This document shows, piece after piece, positions 24,154-32,910 of a DNA stretch of 64,000 nucleotides. Origin of the DNA: Chitinophaga sp. CB10 (lineage in GTDB: Bacteria > Bacteroidota > Bacteroidia > Chitinophagales > Chitinophagaceae). The DNA is taken from assembly GCA_001870995.2 (NCBI GenBank), contig MLAV02000003.1:1-64000 (forward strand), given 5' to 3'. The translations under genes and the position numbers were made by a program. The notes below the pieces were generated by a model, which saw only the letters and a program-made list of their open reading frames with translations, was not told the origin of the DNA and searched no databases. Each line of letters opens with the position of its first letter. Positions within the stretch are counted from its first letter, which is position 1.

Positions 24154-26371
24154 ACTTATGTTTATTCCATTCCTCCATGAGCAGACGGCCCATCAGGTAA
24201 CAGACGGTTGACTCCGCGCCCTGGTTTTGGTTGACATTATTTGTTTCCAAGCCATCGTAGCAACCGTATGTAAGGGGATTGTAAACCAGCTGTTTCAGGT
24301 GGTTGTTACCTAAAAACCAGCTGAAAGCCAGTCGTGACCTCTCCAGGCAGGAAGGATCTTTTGTGATATTATAAAATGTATGAAGCGCCAGCATGGTATA
24401 GGCCACCTCGATGGGTTGCTCGCCGCCTTCGGCGATTTCCGCATCGGAGCGGTGGTACCATGACTTGTTGCTGATCATCTTCATGTGATTGTTATTGCAG
24501 GTTTTGTGCCAAAGGAAGTGCATGCTTTCCTCGGCGGTTTTCCGGCACCTTTCATCCCCGGTAATTTGCCATGCCATCATCATCGCTTCCGGCAGTACGG
24601 CATTACCATAGGTAAGGTAGGATTCGTACCATTTCCAGTTACCGTCGGCTTCCTGGTTGTAAGCCTGCTGCAACCTGAATGCTAATGTACGAACAATGTC
24701 TTCCGTAATATCGCTGCGGCGGTATTGGCGGAAATAATATAACCCTTTGATAGCGAATGCGATAGCTCGCGGCGATTTCAGGCTTTCCATCCATTTAAGG
24801 CAGGGCCTGAAGATGGAATTGAGCTCCTGAAGGATATCGAAGGGCAGGTGTTTATAGTTAGAGAGGGCATATCCCAATGCCCAGATCGTACGGCCGTTGG
24901 CATCTTCCAGGTTCACTTCGTCGTTCATCGGGGAGAAAGTCCCGTCGAAATCTACATAGTTAAGGAATTTTCCGGAAGGTTTCTGGCAATAGCGTATAAA
25001 GTCGATATACCTGCGGCAGAGGCTGTAAACAAAGCTGCTGGGCTGCAGTTCCTTCATGTACATACACATGGCGATCAGGGCGCGGGCGTTGTCGTCCAGC
25101 GTGTAGCCTGATTCCGGGTCCGGCGTGTCGTATTTGGAGAACTGAAGCATACCGAATTCGGTGGTGAGGCGGTCGATATGGTCCAGGTAAGGAGGCGGCA
25201 GGTTGGGCAGCAGTGGCTTGTCTTCCGCAAATACTTCGCTGATCACACCCATATGAGCGATCGCCACGTTTTCCCAGATGGAGCTGCGGGTCTTTTCGAT
25301 CGCATTCTGGCTCATGGTCTGGCGCAGCTCCGGGTTGGAAATCAACTTGATAGCCGCGGCGGCCAGCTGTTCATGGTTATTGAAATCGATCAGGCAGCCG
25401 CAACTTTCGTCCAGCATTTCCTTGGCCTGTACGAACTCCGTAGAGATCACGGCGCAGCCGGCGCTCATGGCATATACGAAAGTGCCGCTAACCGCCTGGT
25501 GCGGGTCTTTGGAGGTGAACAGGTATATATCTGTGAGCGACAGGTAATCCAGCAGGGTATTGAGCGACAGGTAGCTGTTAACGAACCTGACATTGTTTTC
25601 CAGGCCGTATTCTTTTACCAGGTCTTGCAGGTATTCCCGGTATTTTTCACCCTGGTGGCTATATACCACCGGGTGTGTTTTACCTAGGATCAGATACAGT
25701 GCATTAGGCTCGTGTTTTACGATCTCCGCCATTGCTTTGATCCCGGTTTCGATCCCCTTATTTTCTGATAACAGGCCAAAAGTGCTGAGGACAGTTCTTC
25801 CCTGTACGTCGTACTGTCTTTTCAGCGCGTCGATATCATCCACGATATGCGCATGCGTTCCGTGAGGGATATGCTCTACTTTGGATGCAGGTACATGGTA
25901 CACTTCCTCCAGGAGTTTGGCGGAAGCTTTTGTCATTACCAGCACTTTGGCCGCAAGCGCACTGATAAGGCTTACCACCTTCGTGCATTTGGGGTCAGGA
26001 TATGGTAATACGGTGTGAAAACGGATTACAAAGGGCTTGTCCAGCAGGGAAAGCATCCCCAGCAGGTTGTGGCCGTATTCGCCACCCCATAATCCGAATT
26101 CATGTTCAAATACGATGAGGTCAATTTTACTGTTTGCATTCACTTCATGGGCAAAGGCCACACAACTGTCAATGTCAAATGGGTTAAGCGTGTAAGTCAC
26201 CTGAGGGTTAGTGTAGGTTAACTGTTTACCGGCTTCGTGTAATGCGCAAACTTCTATTTCCAGTTTACCGGAGAAGCTTTTTTCCATCGCGTTAATGAGG
26301 TCCTGGGAGAAGGTAGCGATCCCGCATTCCCTGGGAGGAAAGGATGTAACAAATAGCAATGTTCTGGTCAT
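24098..26371 (-). CDS. Two-domain GT4 glycosyltransferase with C-terminal (alpha/alpha)6-like domain
   Basis: A 757-residue protein. The N-terminal half (1-395) is a GT-B glycosyltransferase of family 4: FVTSFPPRECGIATFSQDL, VFEHEFGLWGGEYG, IPHGTH, FGLLSENKGIETGI, and the sugar-nucleotide pocket SGTFVYAMSAGCAVISTEF. The C-terminal half (about 420-735) is rich in helices with EFGMLQFSKYD, GYTLDDNARALIAMCMYMK and YGNAVLPEAMMMAW, like the (alpha/alpha)6 barrels of glycoside-processing enzymes. Acceptor and product are unknown; mannan or envelope glycan is a guess. ATG at 26371 is chosen over a TTG at 26380. It is linked to a receiver gene by a 56-base overlap. Confidence 0.88.
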   Translation of the reverse strand: MTRTLLFVTSFPPRECGIATFSQDLINAMEKSFSGKLEIEVCALHEAGKQLTYTNPQVTYTLNPFDIDSCVAFAHEVNANSKIDLIVFEHEFGLWGGEYGHNLLGMLSLLDKPFVIRFHTVLPYPDPKCTKVVSLISALAAKVLVMTKASAKLLEEVYHVPASKVEHIPHGTHAHIVDDIDALKRQYDVQGRTVLSTFGLLSENKGIETGIKAMAEIVKHEPNALYLILGKTHPVVYSHQGEKYREYLQDLVKEYGLENNVRFVNSYLSLNTLLDYLSLTDIYLFTSKDPHQAVSGTFVYAMSAGCAVISTEFVQAKEMLDESCGCLIDFNNHEQLAAAAIKLISNPELRQTMSQNAIEKTRSSIWENVAIAHMGVISEVFAEDKPLLPNLPPPYLDHIDRLTTEFGMLQFSKYDTPDPESGYTLDDNARALIAMCMYMKELQPSSFVYSLCRRYIDFIRYCQKPSGKFLNYVDFDGTFSPMNDEVNLEDANGRTIWALGYALSNYKHLPFDILQELNSIFRPCLKWMESLKSPRAIAFAIKGLYYFRQYRRSDITEDIVRTLAFRLQQAYNQEADGNWKWYESYLTYGNAVLPEAMMMAWQITGDERCRKTAEESMHFLWHKTCNNNHMKMISNKSWYHRSDAEIAEGGEQPIEVAYTMLALHTFYNITKDPSCLERSRLAFSWFLGNNHLKQLVYNPLTYGCYDGLETNNVNQNQGAESTVCYLMGRLLMEEWNKHKYVTSKQDNSMEPARVGFN

Positions 26372-26380
26372 GTTCCACAA

Positions 26381-26840
26381 TTTTTTTTTCGTTTTACTAG
26401 ATTACAGCCGTACACCGCTACTATTTCAAATATTAATCCATAGGGTTTAGCCAGTATTCTGGCTGACCTCTTTCAGAAAATGTAGAATTTTTTCCACAAA
26501 ATCAGCACAACAACTGAGGAATTTGGTAGCGCCAACCCCGCTCAACCAGGTATTTTGTAAATCATTCGTTAATCCGGGTAGTCGTTAACATCTAGTAAAG
26601 GTTTGTTGTAAACATAAATCTTTACTTTGTATTACAGAATGCGTTGAGATAGGGTTATTATTTCACAATTATAATAATTATGACAGCATATGTTTCACAT
26701 TACAGAAAATTTGTCCGAACGGTAATAATTTTGGTGCAGCGGAATAGCCAAAGCACCAAAATGATAAAAATTCTATGGAAAGCAATCATCAACATTAACG
26801 GGGACCTGCCCCTCCATTTAACTTCAAAAACCAGTGTTAC
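26381..26840. other. AT-rich intergenic region with hairpins
   Basis: No reliable gene. Contains AGCCAG-TATT-CTGGCT (26449-26464) upstream of the glycosyltransferase, and a 10-bp inverted repeat (26728-26762) upstream of the 94-residue gene. TTTG (26602-26605) and TTACTTTG (26622-26629) suggest a promoter with 16-base spacing for the latter. Confidence 0.5.
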
Positions 26841-27125
26841 ATGCGGAATATCTCTTGTACATTCAAAGTAGATGGAGTACCCAATAAGGTGGTACTGCGA
26901 AAAGTGGCAAAAGAAAGAAGATTTCAGGTTTCTCTGAACGGAAGCACCACACCAACTGAATACATTATTTCTGACATCACGAATGAAGTCGAGTATTACG
27001 ACGGCCCCATGCTAAGTGATACTTATTTTGCGAGAGTGGTTTGGATCATCAAACAATATTTCCCGAATGTCAAAGCGATTATGAAGGTAGGCGCAGATAG
27101 CTATGACGATTACGAAGACGAATAA
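26841..27125 (+). CDS. Conserved-looking hypothetical protein
   Basis: A 94-residue protein of unrecognised family: positively charged first half, acidic C-terminus (VGADSYDDYEDE), no signal peptide or membrane span. A single-gene transcript is likely: probable promoter near 26602-26629, leader with a hairpin, and strong terminator at 27192-27222. These independent signals support it being a genuine gene despite lack of a known family. Confidence 0.65.
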   Translation: MRNISCTFKVDGVPNKVVLRKVAKERRFQVSLNGSTTPTEYIISDITNEVEYYDGPMLSDTYFARVVWIIKQYFPNVKAIMKVGADSYDDYEDE

Positions 27126-27191
27126 AATTACTTAAATCTATACATCTGAACATTCCAGGTGGAGGGATCCATCATGGAGTTATTTTTGTAC

Positions 27192-27222
27192 GCGGGAGAC
27201 GTCTGCCTCCCGCATTTTTTTT
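27192..27222 (+). terminator. Intrinsic terminator
   Basis: Stem GCGGGAG/CTCCCGC (27192-27198 with 27207-27213), 8-base loop, then eight T. Confidence 0.9.
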
Positions 27223-27261
27223 AAGACTGATTTGAATGGATTTAAGACTGTTTTGAATGGA
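27220..27261. repeat. Tandem 21-bp direct repeat
   Basis: Two adjacent 21-base units, 27220-27240 and 27241-27261, differ at one base (TTTAAGACTG followed by A or T, then TTTGAATGGA). They lie between a + strand terminator and the end of gpsA. Confidence 0.75.
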
Positions 27262-27281
27262 TAAGTGTAAATAAAAAGGCT

Positions 27282-28310
27282 TTAAATAAACCCCTTCTCC
27301 AACGCCATAAACGCCTCCGTAGGATGCAACTGCTGCCATAAAATAGCATACACCGCCTGCGCTACCGGCATATAAGCCCCTATCTCCCGGTTCATTTCAT
27401 GCAGGCACTTGCTCGCATAATACCCTTCCGCAATCATATTCAATTCCAGCTGAGCCGCCTTTACCGAATACCCCTTTCCAATCATATTCCCAAACGTCCT
27501 GTTCCGGCTGTGCAGGGAGTAACAGGTAACCAACAAATCGCCCAGGTAAGCGCTGGCACTGTAATTATGCGCCGTACTCTCAATCCCTTCCTCCGCAGCA
27601 TGGATGGTCTCGTATTGCTTCAGGAACGTTTGCATCTCCCCAAAACAATTCGTAATAAACACACTCAAAAAATTATCCCCATACTCCAACCCATGCGCAA
27701 TACCGGCGCCCAACGCATAAATATTTTTCAGCACCGCCGCCAGCTGCACGCCAATCACATCCGTATTCACCACCGTCTGCAAATTGCTGTTGGTGAACTT
27801 ATCCGCAATCGCCTGCGCCTTATCGGGAATTACGCCGGAAAAGGTGAGATACGACAACTTCTCATTCGCCACCTCCTCCGCATGACAAGGCCCCGTAATC
27901 GTGAAATAACGATCCAGCGGCACATGGAACCGCTCCGCCATATAATTATTAATCAGCGTATTGGTACTGGGCACCAAACCCTTAATAGCAGAAATTACTT
28001 CCTTACCTTCAAAGGCATTCTCCGGCAGCTCCCGCAAGGCGTCTTCCAGGAAGGCCGACGGTACGGACAATACCAGCTGATCGCTGGCGCCAACAATATA
28101 CTCCAGGTCGCTGCTCAGTTCCAGCAGGTTGGTATCAAAATATACAGAAGTCAGGTAATGCTTGTTATGATGACGGAGCTGCAAATGCCGGATGGTATCC
28201 TCATTGCGGATCCACCAGTTAATGCGGTGACCGTTGTCGGTCAGAATCTTGGCCAGCGCGGTAGACCAGCTACCACCGCCGATAATACCTATGCTTTTAT
28301 CCTTACTCAC
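27282..28310 (-). CDS. gpsA: Glycerol-3-phosphate dehydrogenase [NAD(P)+]
   Basis: GpsA reduces dihydroxyacetone phosphate to sn-glycerol-3-phosphate, the backbone for phospholipid synthesis. The 342-residue cytoplasmic enzyme has the Rossmann motif GIIGGGSWSTALAKIL (residues 7-22), catalytic AVLKNIYALGAGI and the C-terminal YLGDLLVTCYSLHSRNRTFG block with the substrate-binding Arg-Asn. The start is GTG at 28310. It follows the efflux operon by 98 bases, but a hairpin at 28360-28384 probably separates the transcripts. Confidence 0.96.
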   Translation of the reverse strand: MSKDKSIGIIGGGSWSTALAKILTDNGHRINWWIRNEDTIRHLQLRHHNKHYLTSVYFDTNLLELSSDLEYIVGASDQLVLSVPSAFLEDALRELPENAFEGKEVISAIKGLVPSTNTLINNYMAERFHVPLDRYFTITGPCHAEEVANEKLSYLTFSGVIPDKAQAIADKFTNSNLQTVVNTDVIGVQLAAVLKNIYALGAGIAHGLEYGDNFLSVFITNCFGEMQTFLKQYETIHAAEEGIESTAHNYSASAYLGDLLVTCYSLHSRNRTFGNMIGKGYSVKAAQLELNMIAEGYYASKCLHEMNREIGAYMPVAQAVYAILWQQLHPTEAFMALEKGFI

Positions 28311-28359
28311 TACGCGAATTTTTACGCAATGTAAGGAAATTGAGGCTATTGAAAACGAT

Positions 28360-28384
28360 GAAGCCGCACCAAAGGCGCGGCTTC
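28360..28384 (-). terminator. Terminator between efflux operon and gpsA
   Basis: GAAGCCGC/GCGGCTTC arms (28360-28367 with 28377-28384) with inner CC/GG pairing; on the - strand a TTTT run follows. Probable end of the efflux operon. Confidence 0.6.
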
Positions 28385-28407
28385 CAATAGGTTATGTGTT
28401 AGCGGAC

Positions 28408-29781
28408 TTACTTCTGCGTGCCTTCAAACAGCTGGGCTTTCGGTACTACCTTCACCTTTTTACCATTGGATAAGGTACGCGAAACAGCGGAATAAGGCGC
28501 CGTAATAATCTCATCTCCTTCTTTTAAGCCGGAAAGGATTTCAATGTTCGTATCATCCTGTACGCCGGTAGTCACCTTCACCATCTTAACCGTCATATCC
28601 TTCTGCAGCACAAATACCACTTCATTCAGCTCAGGTTTGGTGCTTTCGGAGGAGCCGGGAGTCGTGTTATCCTGTACTTTCTTCTCCCCTTTGACAGTGT
28701 CCTGGTCGCGGGTAGTTACCGCGTTGATAGGTATTGCCAGTACGTTGTTGACGTGCCTTGTTTGTATATCCACGCTGGCGCTCATTCCCGGGCGGAAAGG
28801 ATAAATTTTCCGGCCGCCGCTGGTAGCGGTCATGAGATCCGCATAACTCTCCGCCAGGATCCTGATATGTACAATATAGTTAGTTACCTGCTCCGCGCTG
28901 CTGGTAGCAGCGGTAGCCGTAGCCGCGCCTTTGCTGCTGCTGGCAATCTGGGTAACGATCCCTTTAAATTTACGGTTGTTATAAGCGTCTACTTCAATGA
29001 TGGCGGTATCTCCGTACTTTACCTTAGGGATATCGTTTTCTCCCACATCCACCTGTACCTCCATAGCATTCATATCCGCGATACGCAGCATTTCCGTACC
29101 GGTCATTTGCGCAGTACCCACCACGCGCTCCCCTTTCTTAACGGAAAGCAGGGAAACGATCCCACCCATCGGGGCGTTGATGGTAGTACGGCCCAGGTTC
29201 TTGTTCGCCTCTGTGAGGTTGGCCTGGGCGCTGGCAACAGCGTACTTGTTACTGTTGATTTGCTGCAACGCGGCATTGTAATCCGCCAGGGATGCCAGGT
29301 AGGCCGCTTCGGCGGTTTCAAATTCAGACCTGGATATTACTTTCTGATCCAGCAGTTCCTTGTTGCGGTTATAAGCTGCTTTATTCTGATCCAGACGGGC
29401 TTTGTAAGAGTTGAGCGCGGCGGTGGTGTTGGCCAGCTGGGCTTGCGACTGACTTACGGAAGCAGCAGCCTTATCCACCATGGACCCATAAATATCTGCG
29501 TATATGCGTGCCAGTACCTGGCCCTTTTTTACGCTGTCCCCCTCCTGTACCAGGAGGTCTGTAATTTCACCGGAAACGTCGGAGCTAACTTTAACTTCTA
29601 CTTCGGGGTAAATTTTTCCGCTGGCAGTTACCACTTCGATAATGTTTTTGCGGCCAGCTTTTTCTGTAGCGACTTTAATACCTTCTTCCTTACCAATAAC
29701 ACCTGCTTTTTTCAGGATAAGTAGTAGAACAATAAGTGAACCGAGTATGCCTATGAGCCAGTAAAGTGTCTTTTTCTTCAT
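28408..29781 (-). CDS. Efflux periplasmic adaptor (HlyD/MacA type)
   Basis: A 457-residue membrane-fusion protein: one N-terminal membrane anchor (YWLIGILGSLIVLLLILKKAG, about 8-25), biotinyl-lipoyl half (VSGEITDLLVQEGDSVKKGQVLARI), a long alpha-helical hairpin (about 100-210) that contacts TolC, the second lipoyl half (TTINAPMGGIVSLLSVKKGERV) and beta-barrel domains. It bridges an inner-membrane pump to TolC. It is preceded by the TolC gene (25 bases) and two ATPase genes. Last gene of the efflux operon. Confidence 0.92.
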   Translation of the reverse strand: MKKKTLYWLIGILGSLIVLLLILKKAGVIGKEEGIKVATEKAGRKNIIEVVTASGKIYPEVEVKVSSDVSGEITDLLVQEGDSVKKGQVLARIYADIYGSMVDKAAASVSQSQAQLANTTAALNSYKARLDQNKAAYNRNKELLDQKVISRSEFETAEAAYLASLADYNAALQQINSNKYAVASAQANLTEANKNLGRTTINAPMGGIVSLLSVKKGERVVGTAQMTGTEMLRIADMNAMEVQVDVGENDIPKVKYGDTAIIEVDAYNNRKFKGIVTQIASSSKGAATATAATSSAEQVTNYIVHIRILAESYADLMTATSGGRKIYPFRPGMSASVDIQTRHVNNVLAIPINAVTTRDQDTVKGEKKVQDNTTPGSSESTKPELNEVVFVLQKDMTVKMVKVTTGVQDDTNIEILSGLKEGDEIITAPYSAVSRTLSNGKKVKVVPKAQLFEGTQK

Positions 29782-29806
29782 AAAGCAGTTTATTTCCTGG
29801 ACAGCG

Positions 29807-31258
29807 CTACAGCGATATCTTTTGATCCCTGTAGAACTCCAGTAATTTCATTTTAAATATATAATCGTATTGCGCAGAAACCTTGTCAATCTGGGCCCTG
29901 AACAATTTACTTTGCGTGGTAATATAGTCGATGGTATTCATCAGACCAAGGTTGAAACGTTTGGTAGCAAAATCATAGGCTTTCTGGGCAGCATCCACTC
30001 CTTTGGAAGCAGCGGTGTACTTTTGCAGGGCAGCCACTGCGTTGGCATGAGCCGTGTAAATATCCTGCCTGAGTTTTTGCACATCCTGCTCCTTCGTCAG
30101 CCTGGCATTCTCCACATTTAACTGGGCTTTTTTGGTATTGGCCCTCACCTGCCAGCCGTTGAAAATAGGGATACGCAGGCTAAGCTGTACAAACTGCTGG
30201 AAGTTGTTGCTTATCTGGTCGCCGAAAGGAGTCATATAATACGCGCTGGACGGTATATGCACTGCCGGCTTTACGACCGACTGCGTCGGGGCGCTGGCCA
30301 GGTAACCAACGGTGTCAATAGTAGTCTGTACCTTCGTCAGGTCTATACTCCTGAAGTTATTCGCAAAGGATGAACCCAGGCCCGCATTGAATCCCAGGGA
30401 TGGGTATAATCCCGCCCGGGTGGACCTGAAGTTGTATTCCGCCGCCTGTATCTTATAATCATCCGCTTTCAGCAACGGATAGCTGGTAACAGCTGCGCTG
30501 TACACCATCTCCGGCGCCATCTCACTCAAATGGGCCATCGGCAGGTCAAAGATGTTTTCAGGCACCTCCGGCTGGAAAGGAATTTCAAAGTCCAGGTTCA
30601 GATAAGCCTTCATCTGCAAAATAGATGTGATAACATTATTTTGCGCGGTTACCAGGTTCACGCTGTCTGTTGCCAGCTGCGCTTCCAGGTCGGCCTGGTT
30701 ACTTTCCGGCACAGATCCCGCGATCACCAGCTTCTTGGTATTATTCAGGTTGGAGTTGGTCAGCTTTACCTGCACCTCGTTCACCTTCACCTGTTCAATA
30801 TTCAATAAAATCTGCAGGAATGCGGTAGCCACGTTAAACGCAAGGTCGTTCCTGGCTTTATCCAACAGGTAGTTGTTGGCATGCAGGTCAAACGTATTCG
30901 CCTTTACCAGGTTCTGCTTCGCAAACCAGTTGAAGATATCGCCCTGTATGTTAGCATTACCGTTCAACGATGTGAAGGATTGTTGAATATAGGTATTGGT
31001 TTCAGGGCTGGGATTACGTCCTTCGTTGTATGCCCCTCCTAAACTGGCATTAACATTCGGGATTCTGCTCAGCTTACTCTGCTTCAGGGTAAGTTCGGCC
31101 ATACGCCGTTGTATGTCCTGTTGCCTTACTTGTATATTATGTTGCAATGCATAATCAACACAACGTTGCAAACTCCACGTATCCTGCGCTACAGCTTGTG
31201 AGATGTTAGCAAACATGAATAGTAACAGGCACCTGCCTGCATATCGGGATAATCTCAT
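29807..31258 (-). CDS. TolC family outer-membrane efflux protein
   Basis: A 483-residue TolC homologue: signal peptide (MRLSRYAGRCLLLFMFANIS, cleavage near AVAQ), then two OEP repeats of long coiled helices with LQRCVDYALQHNIQVRQQDI at the front and YKFATKR-like repeats near the end (YDFATKRFNLGLMNTIDYITT). It forms the trimeric exit duct through the outer membrane. Start at 31258 is chosen because it opens the signal peptide; the longer in-frame start at 31366 has no sense as a leader. Middle of the efflux operon. Confidence 0.92.
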   Translation of the reverse strand: MRLSRYAGRCLLLFMFANISQAVAQDTWSLQRCVDYALQHNIQVRQQDIQRRMAELTLKQSKLSRIPNVNASLGGAYNEGRNPSPETNTYIQQSFTSLNGNANIQGDIFNWFAKQNLVKANTFDLHANNYLLDKARNDLAFNVATAFLQILLNIEQVKVNEVQVKLTNSNLNNTKKLVIAGSVPESNQADLEAQLATDSVNLVTAQNNVITSILQMKAYLNLDFEIPFQPEVPENIFDLPMAHLSEMAPEMVYSAAVTSYPLLKADDYKIQAAEYNFRSTRAGLYPSLGFNAGLGSSFANNFRSIDLTKVQTTIDTVGYLASAPTQSVVKPAVHIPSSAYYMTPFGDQISNNFQQFVQLSLRIPIFNGWQVRANTKKAQLNVENARLTKEQDVQKLRQDIYTAHANAVAALQKYTAASKGVDAAQKAYDFATKRFNLGLMNTIDYITTQSKLFRAQIDKVSAQYDYIFKMKLLEFYRDQKISL

Positions 31259-31389
31259 AGCATTACAAAAATATAGTAATTGTATTGATACTTTCCTTTT
31301 CTTAATGACGGAAGGTAAAATTTTTGTAGGTATGGCGGCATACCTCAAAATTTGAGTGTACAACATAATCTTTTTTTATCAGATTATTA

Positions 31390-32052
31390 TTATTGAATCA
31401 AGCCATCCTGTATGCGAATGATCCTGTTGCCATAGGTAGCATTGACATCCGAGTGGGTAACCTGTACAATGGTGATCTTATCCTGTTTGTTTAATTGGCT
31501 GAACAGCTCCATGATAACTTTAGCCTGATCGGAATGCAGGTTGCCCGTAGGTTCATCCGCCAGGATCACCCTGGGCTCCGCCACCAGGGCCCGGGCAATG
31601 CCCACCAGCTGCTGCTGGCCGCCTGAAAGCTGGTTGGGGAAAAGGTCCTTCTTGGCCACCATGTTGAACCGGTCCAGGATATCCGCCACCTTGCTTTTCC
31701 GCTCGGAGGCCGGCACGTTCTTATATAACAAAGGGGTTTCAATATTTTCATAGACCGTCAGCTCGTCGATCAGGTGATAAGCCTGGAACACAAACCCGAT
31801 GGCCCCCCGGTGCAACTGCGTACGCTTCTTCTCATTCATACTGTCTACCCGCTCCCCCTGGAAGAGGTATTTCCCGGAAGATGGCTCTTCCAGCAGGCCC
31901 ATAATATGCAGCAGCGTGGATTTGCCGGAGCCGGAAGGGCCCATGATGGACACAAATTCCCCCTCCCTGATCTCCAGGTTTATATGCTTCAGGATCTCAT
32001 TTTTGCCAAATCCTACCGGGTAATGTTTGGATATATCTTGTAACTGTATCAT
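31390..32052 (-). CDS. ABC transporter ATP-binding protein (MacB/LolD type), ATPase 1
   Basis: A 220-residue ABC ATPase of the MacB/LolD/FtsE class: Walker A GPSGSGKST, Q loop FVFQAYHLIDELTVYENI, signature LSGGQQQL, Walker B VILADEPTGNL, His of the switch in VTHSD. The position after LSGGQQQ is Leu where the usual residue is Arg. Cytoplasmic partner of FtsX-like permeases, driving export or lipoprotein release. No permease gene is adjacent. Preceded by another ATPase gene, 133 bases upstream, and followed by TolC. Confidence 0.93.
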   Translation of the reverse strand: MIQLQDISKHYPVGFGKNEILKHINLEIREGEFVSIMGPSGSGKSTLLHIMGLLEEPSSGKYLFQGERVDSMNEKKRTQLHRGAIGFVFQAYHLIDELTVYENIETPLLYKNVPASERKSKVADILDRFNMVAKKDLFPNQLSGGQQQLVGIARALVAEPRVILADEPTGNLHSDQAKVIMELFSQLNKQDKITIVQVTHSDVNATYGNRIIRIQDGLIQ

Positions 32053-32079
32053 AATGCTGTTTTTGCAATTAATTAGACA

Positions 32080-32097
32080 GAGTGTGTAGACACACTC
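32080..32097. repeat. Hairpin between the two ATPase genes
   Basis: GAGTGTG-TAGA-CACACTC, 7-bp perfect stem. With the hairpin at 32175-32193 it frames a 133-base intergenic gap within the operon. Confidence 0.55.
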
Positions 32098-32174
32098 CCT
32101 GGTTACTTGTTCACTTGTTATTCTACTCGTAAAACATGAATTATTTCTAACGCGATGGAATACACGCAGTTATA

Positions 32175-32193
32175 ACGTATAGGCACTATACGT
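32175..32193. repeat. Hairpin at the end of ATPase 2
   Basis: ACGTATAG-GCA-CTATACGT, 8-bp perfect stem including the stop codon (TAG on the - strand, 32186-32188). Possibly an mRNA-stability or processing element. Confidence 0.6.
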
Positions 32194-32875
32194 GGAATTG
32201 CTCCTTGATATTCTCCGTTACCACACGGCCATCGAACAGGTTGATCACCCGGTGGGCAAAACCCGCATCATAGGGGGAGTGGGTTACCATAATCAGGGTG
32301 GTGCCGGCGTTATTCAACTCCTGCAGGAGCTTCATCACTTCTTCCCCGTTGGTAGAATCCAGGTTGCCCGTCGGCTCATCCGCCAGGATCAGGTTAGGCT
32401 TGGCCACCACGGCACGGGCAATCGCCACGCGCTGCTGCTGACCGCCGGACAGCTGCTGGGGGAAGTGGTTCCGCCGGTGCATGATGTTCATGCGCTCCAG
32501 CACCTCCTCCACCTTCCGCTTCCGCTCCGGCGCCGGCACCTTCAGGTACAGCAACGGCAGCTCCACGTTTTCATACACGGTCAGTTCATCAATCAGGTTA
32601 AAGCTCTGGAATACGAAACCGATAGCTCCCTTCCTCAACTGGGCACGCTGGCGCTCGCTCATGCGCGCCACCTCCTTGCCCCAGAAATGATACTCACCGT
32701 CAGTCGGGTTATCCAGTAATCCCAGGATGTTGAGCAGGGTCGATTTTCCGCATCCGGAAGGTCCCATGATGGCTACAAACTCGCCATCCTGTACTTCCAT
32801 ATTAATACCATTCAAAGCGGTAGTTTCTACTTCCTCAGTGGTAAAGAGCTTTTGTAAGTTAACGGTACGTATCAT
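32186..32875 (-). CDS. ABC transporter ATP-binding protein (MacB/LolD type), ATPase 2
   Basis: A 229-residue ABC ATPase closely similar to ATPase 1, with Walker A GPSGCGKST, Q loop FVFQSFNLIDELTVYENV, signature LSGGQQQR, Walker B LILADEPTGNL and switch His in VTHSP. Conserved for MacB/LolD type exporters. It lies 35 bases after the adaptor gene and shares its promoter. The two paralogous ATPases could form a heterodimer or serve two different permeases; no permease is in the operon. Confidence 0.94.
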   Translation of the reverse strand: MIRTVNLQKLFTTEEVETTALNGINMEVQDGEFVAIMGPSGCGKSTLLNILGLLDNPTDGEYHFWGKEVARMSERQRAQLRKGAIGFVFQSFNLIDELTVYENVELPLLYLKVPAPERKRKVEEVLERMNIMHRRNHFPQQLSGGQQQRVAIARAVVAKPNLILADEPTGNLDSTNGEEVMKLLQELNNAGTTLIMVTHSPYDAGFAHRVINLFDGRVVTENIKEQFHV

Positions 32876-32910
32876 AAAAAGGCTTTTATGGGATTCTGAA
32901 TATAATATTA

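Noticed and set aside
26680..26871. 63-codon frame in the leader of the 94-residue gene
   Set aside because: Overlaps the next gene's start, has no domain, and its DNA contains a hairpin; a leader is more likely.
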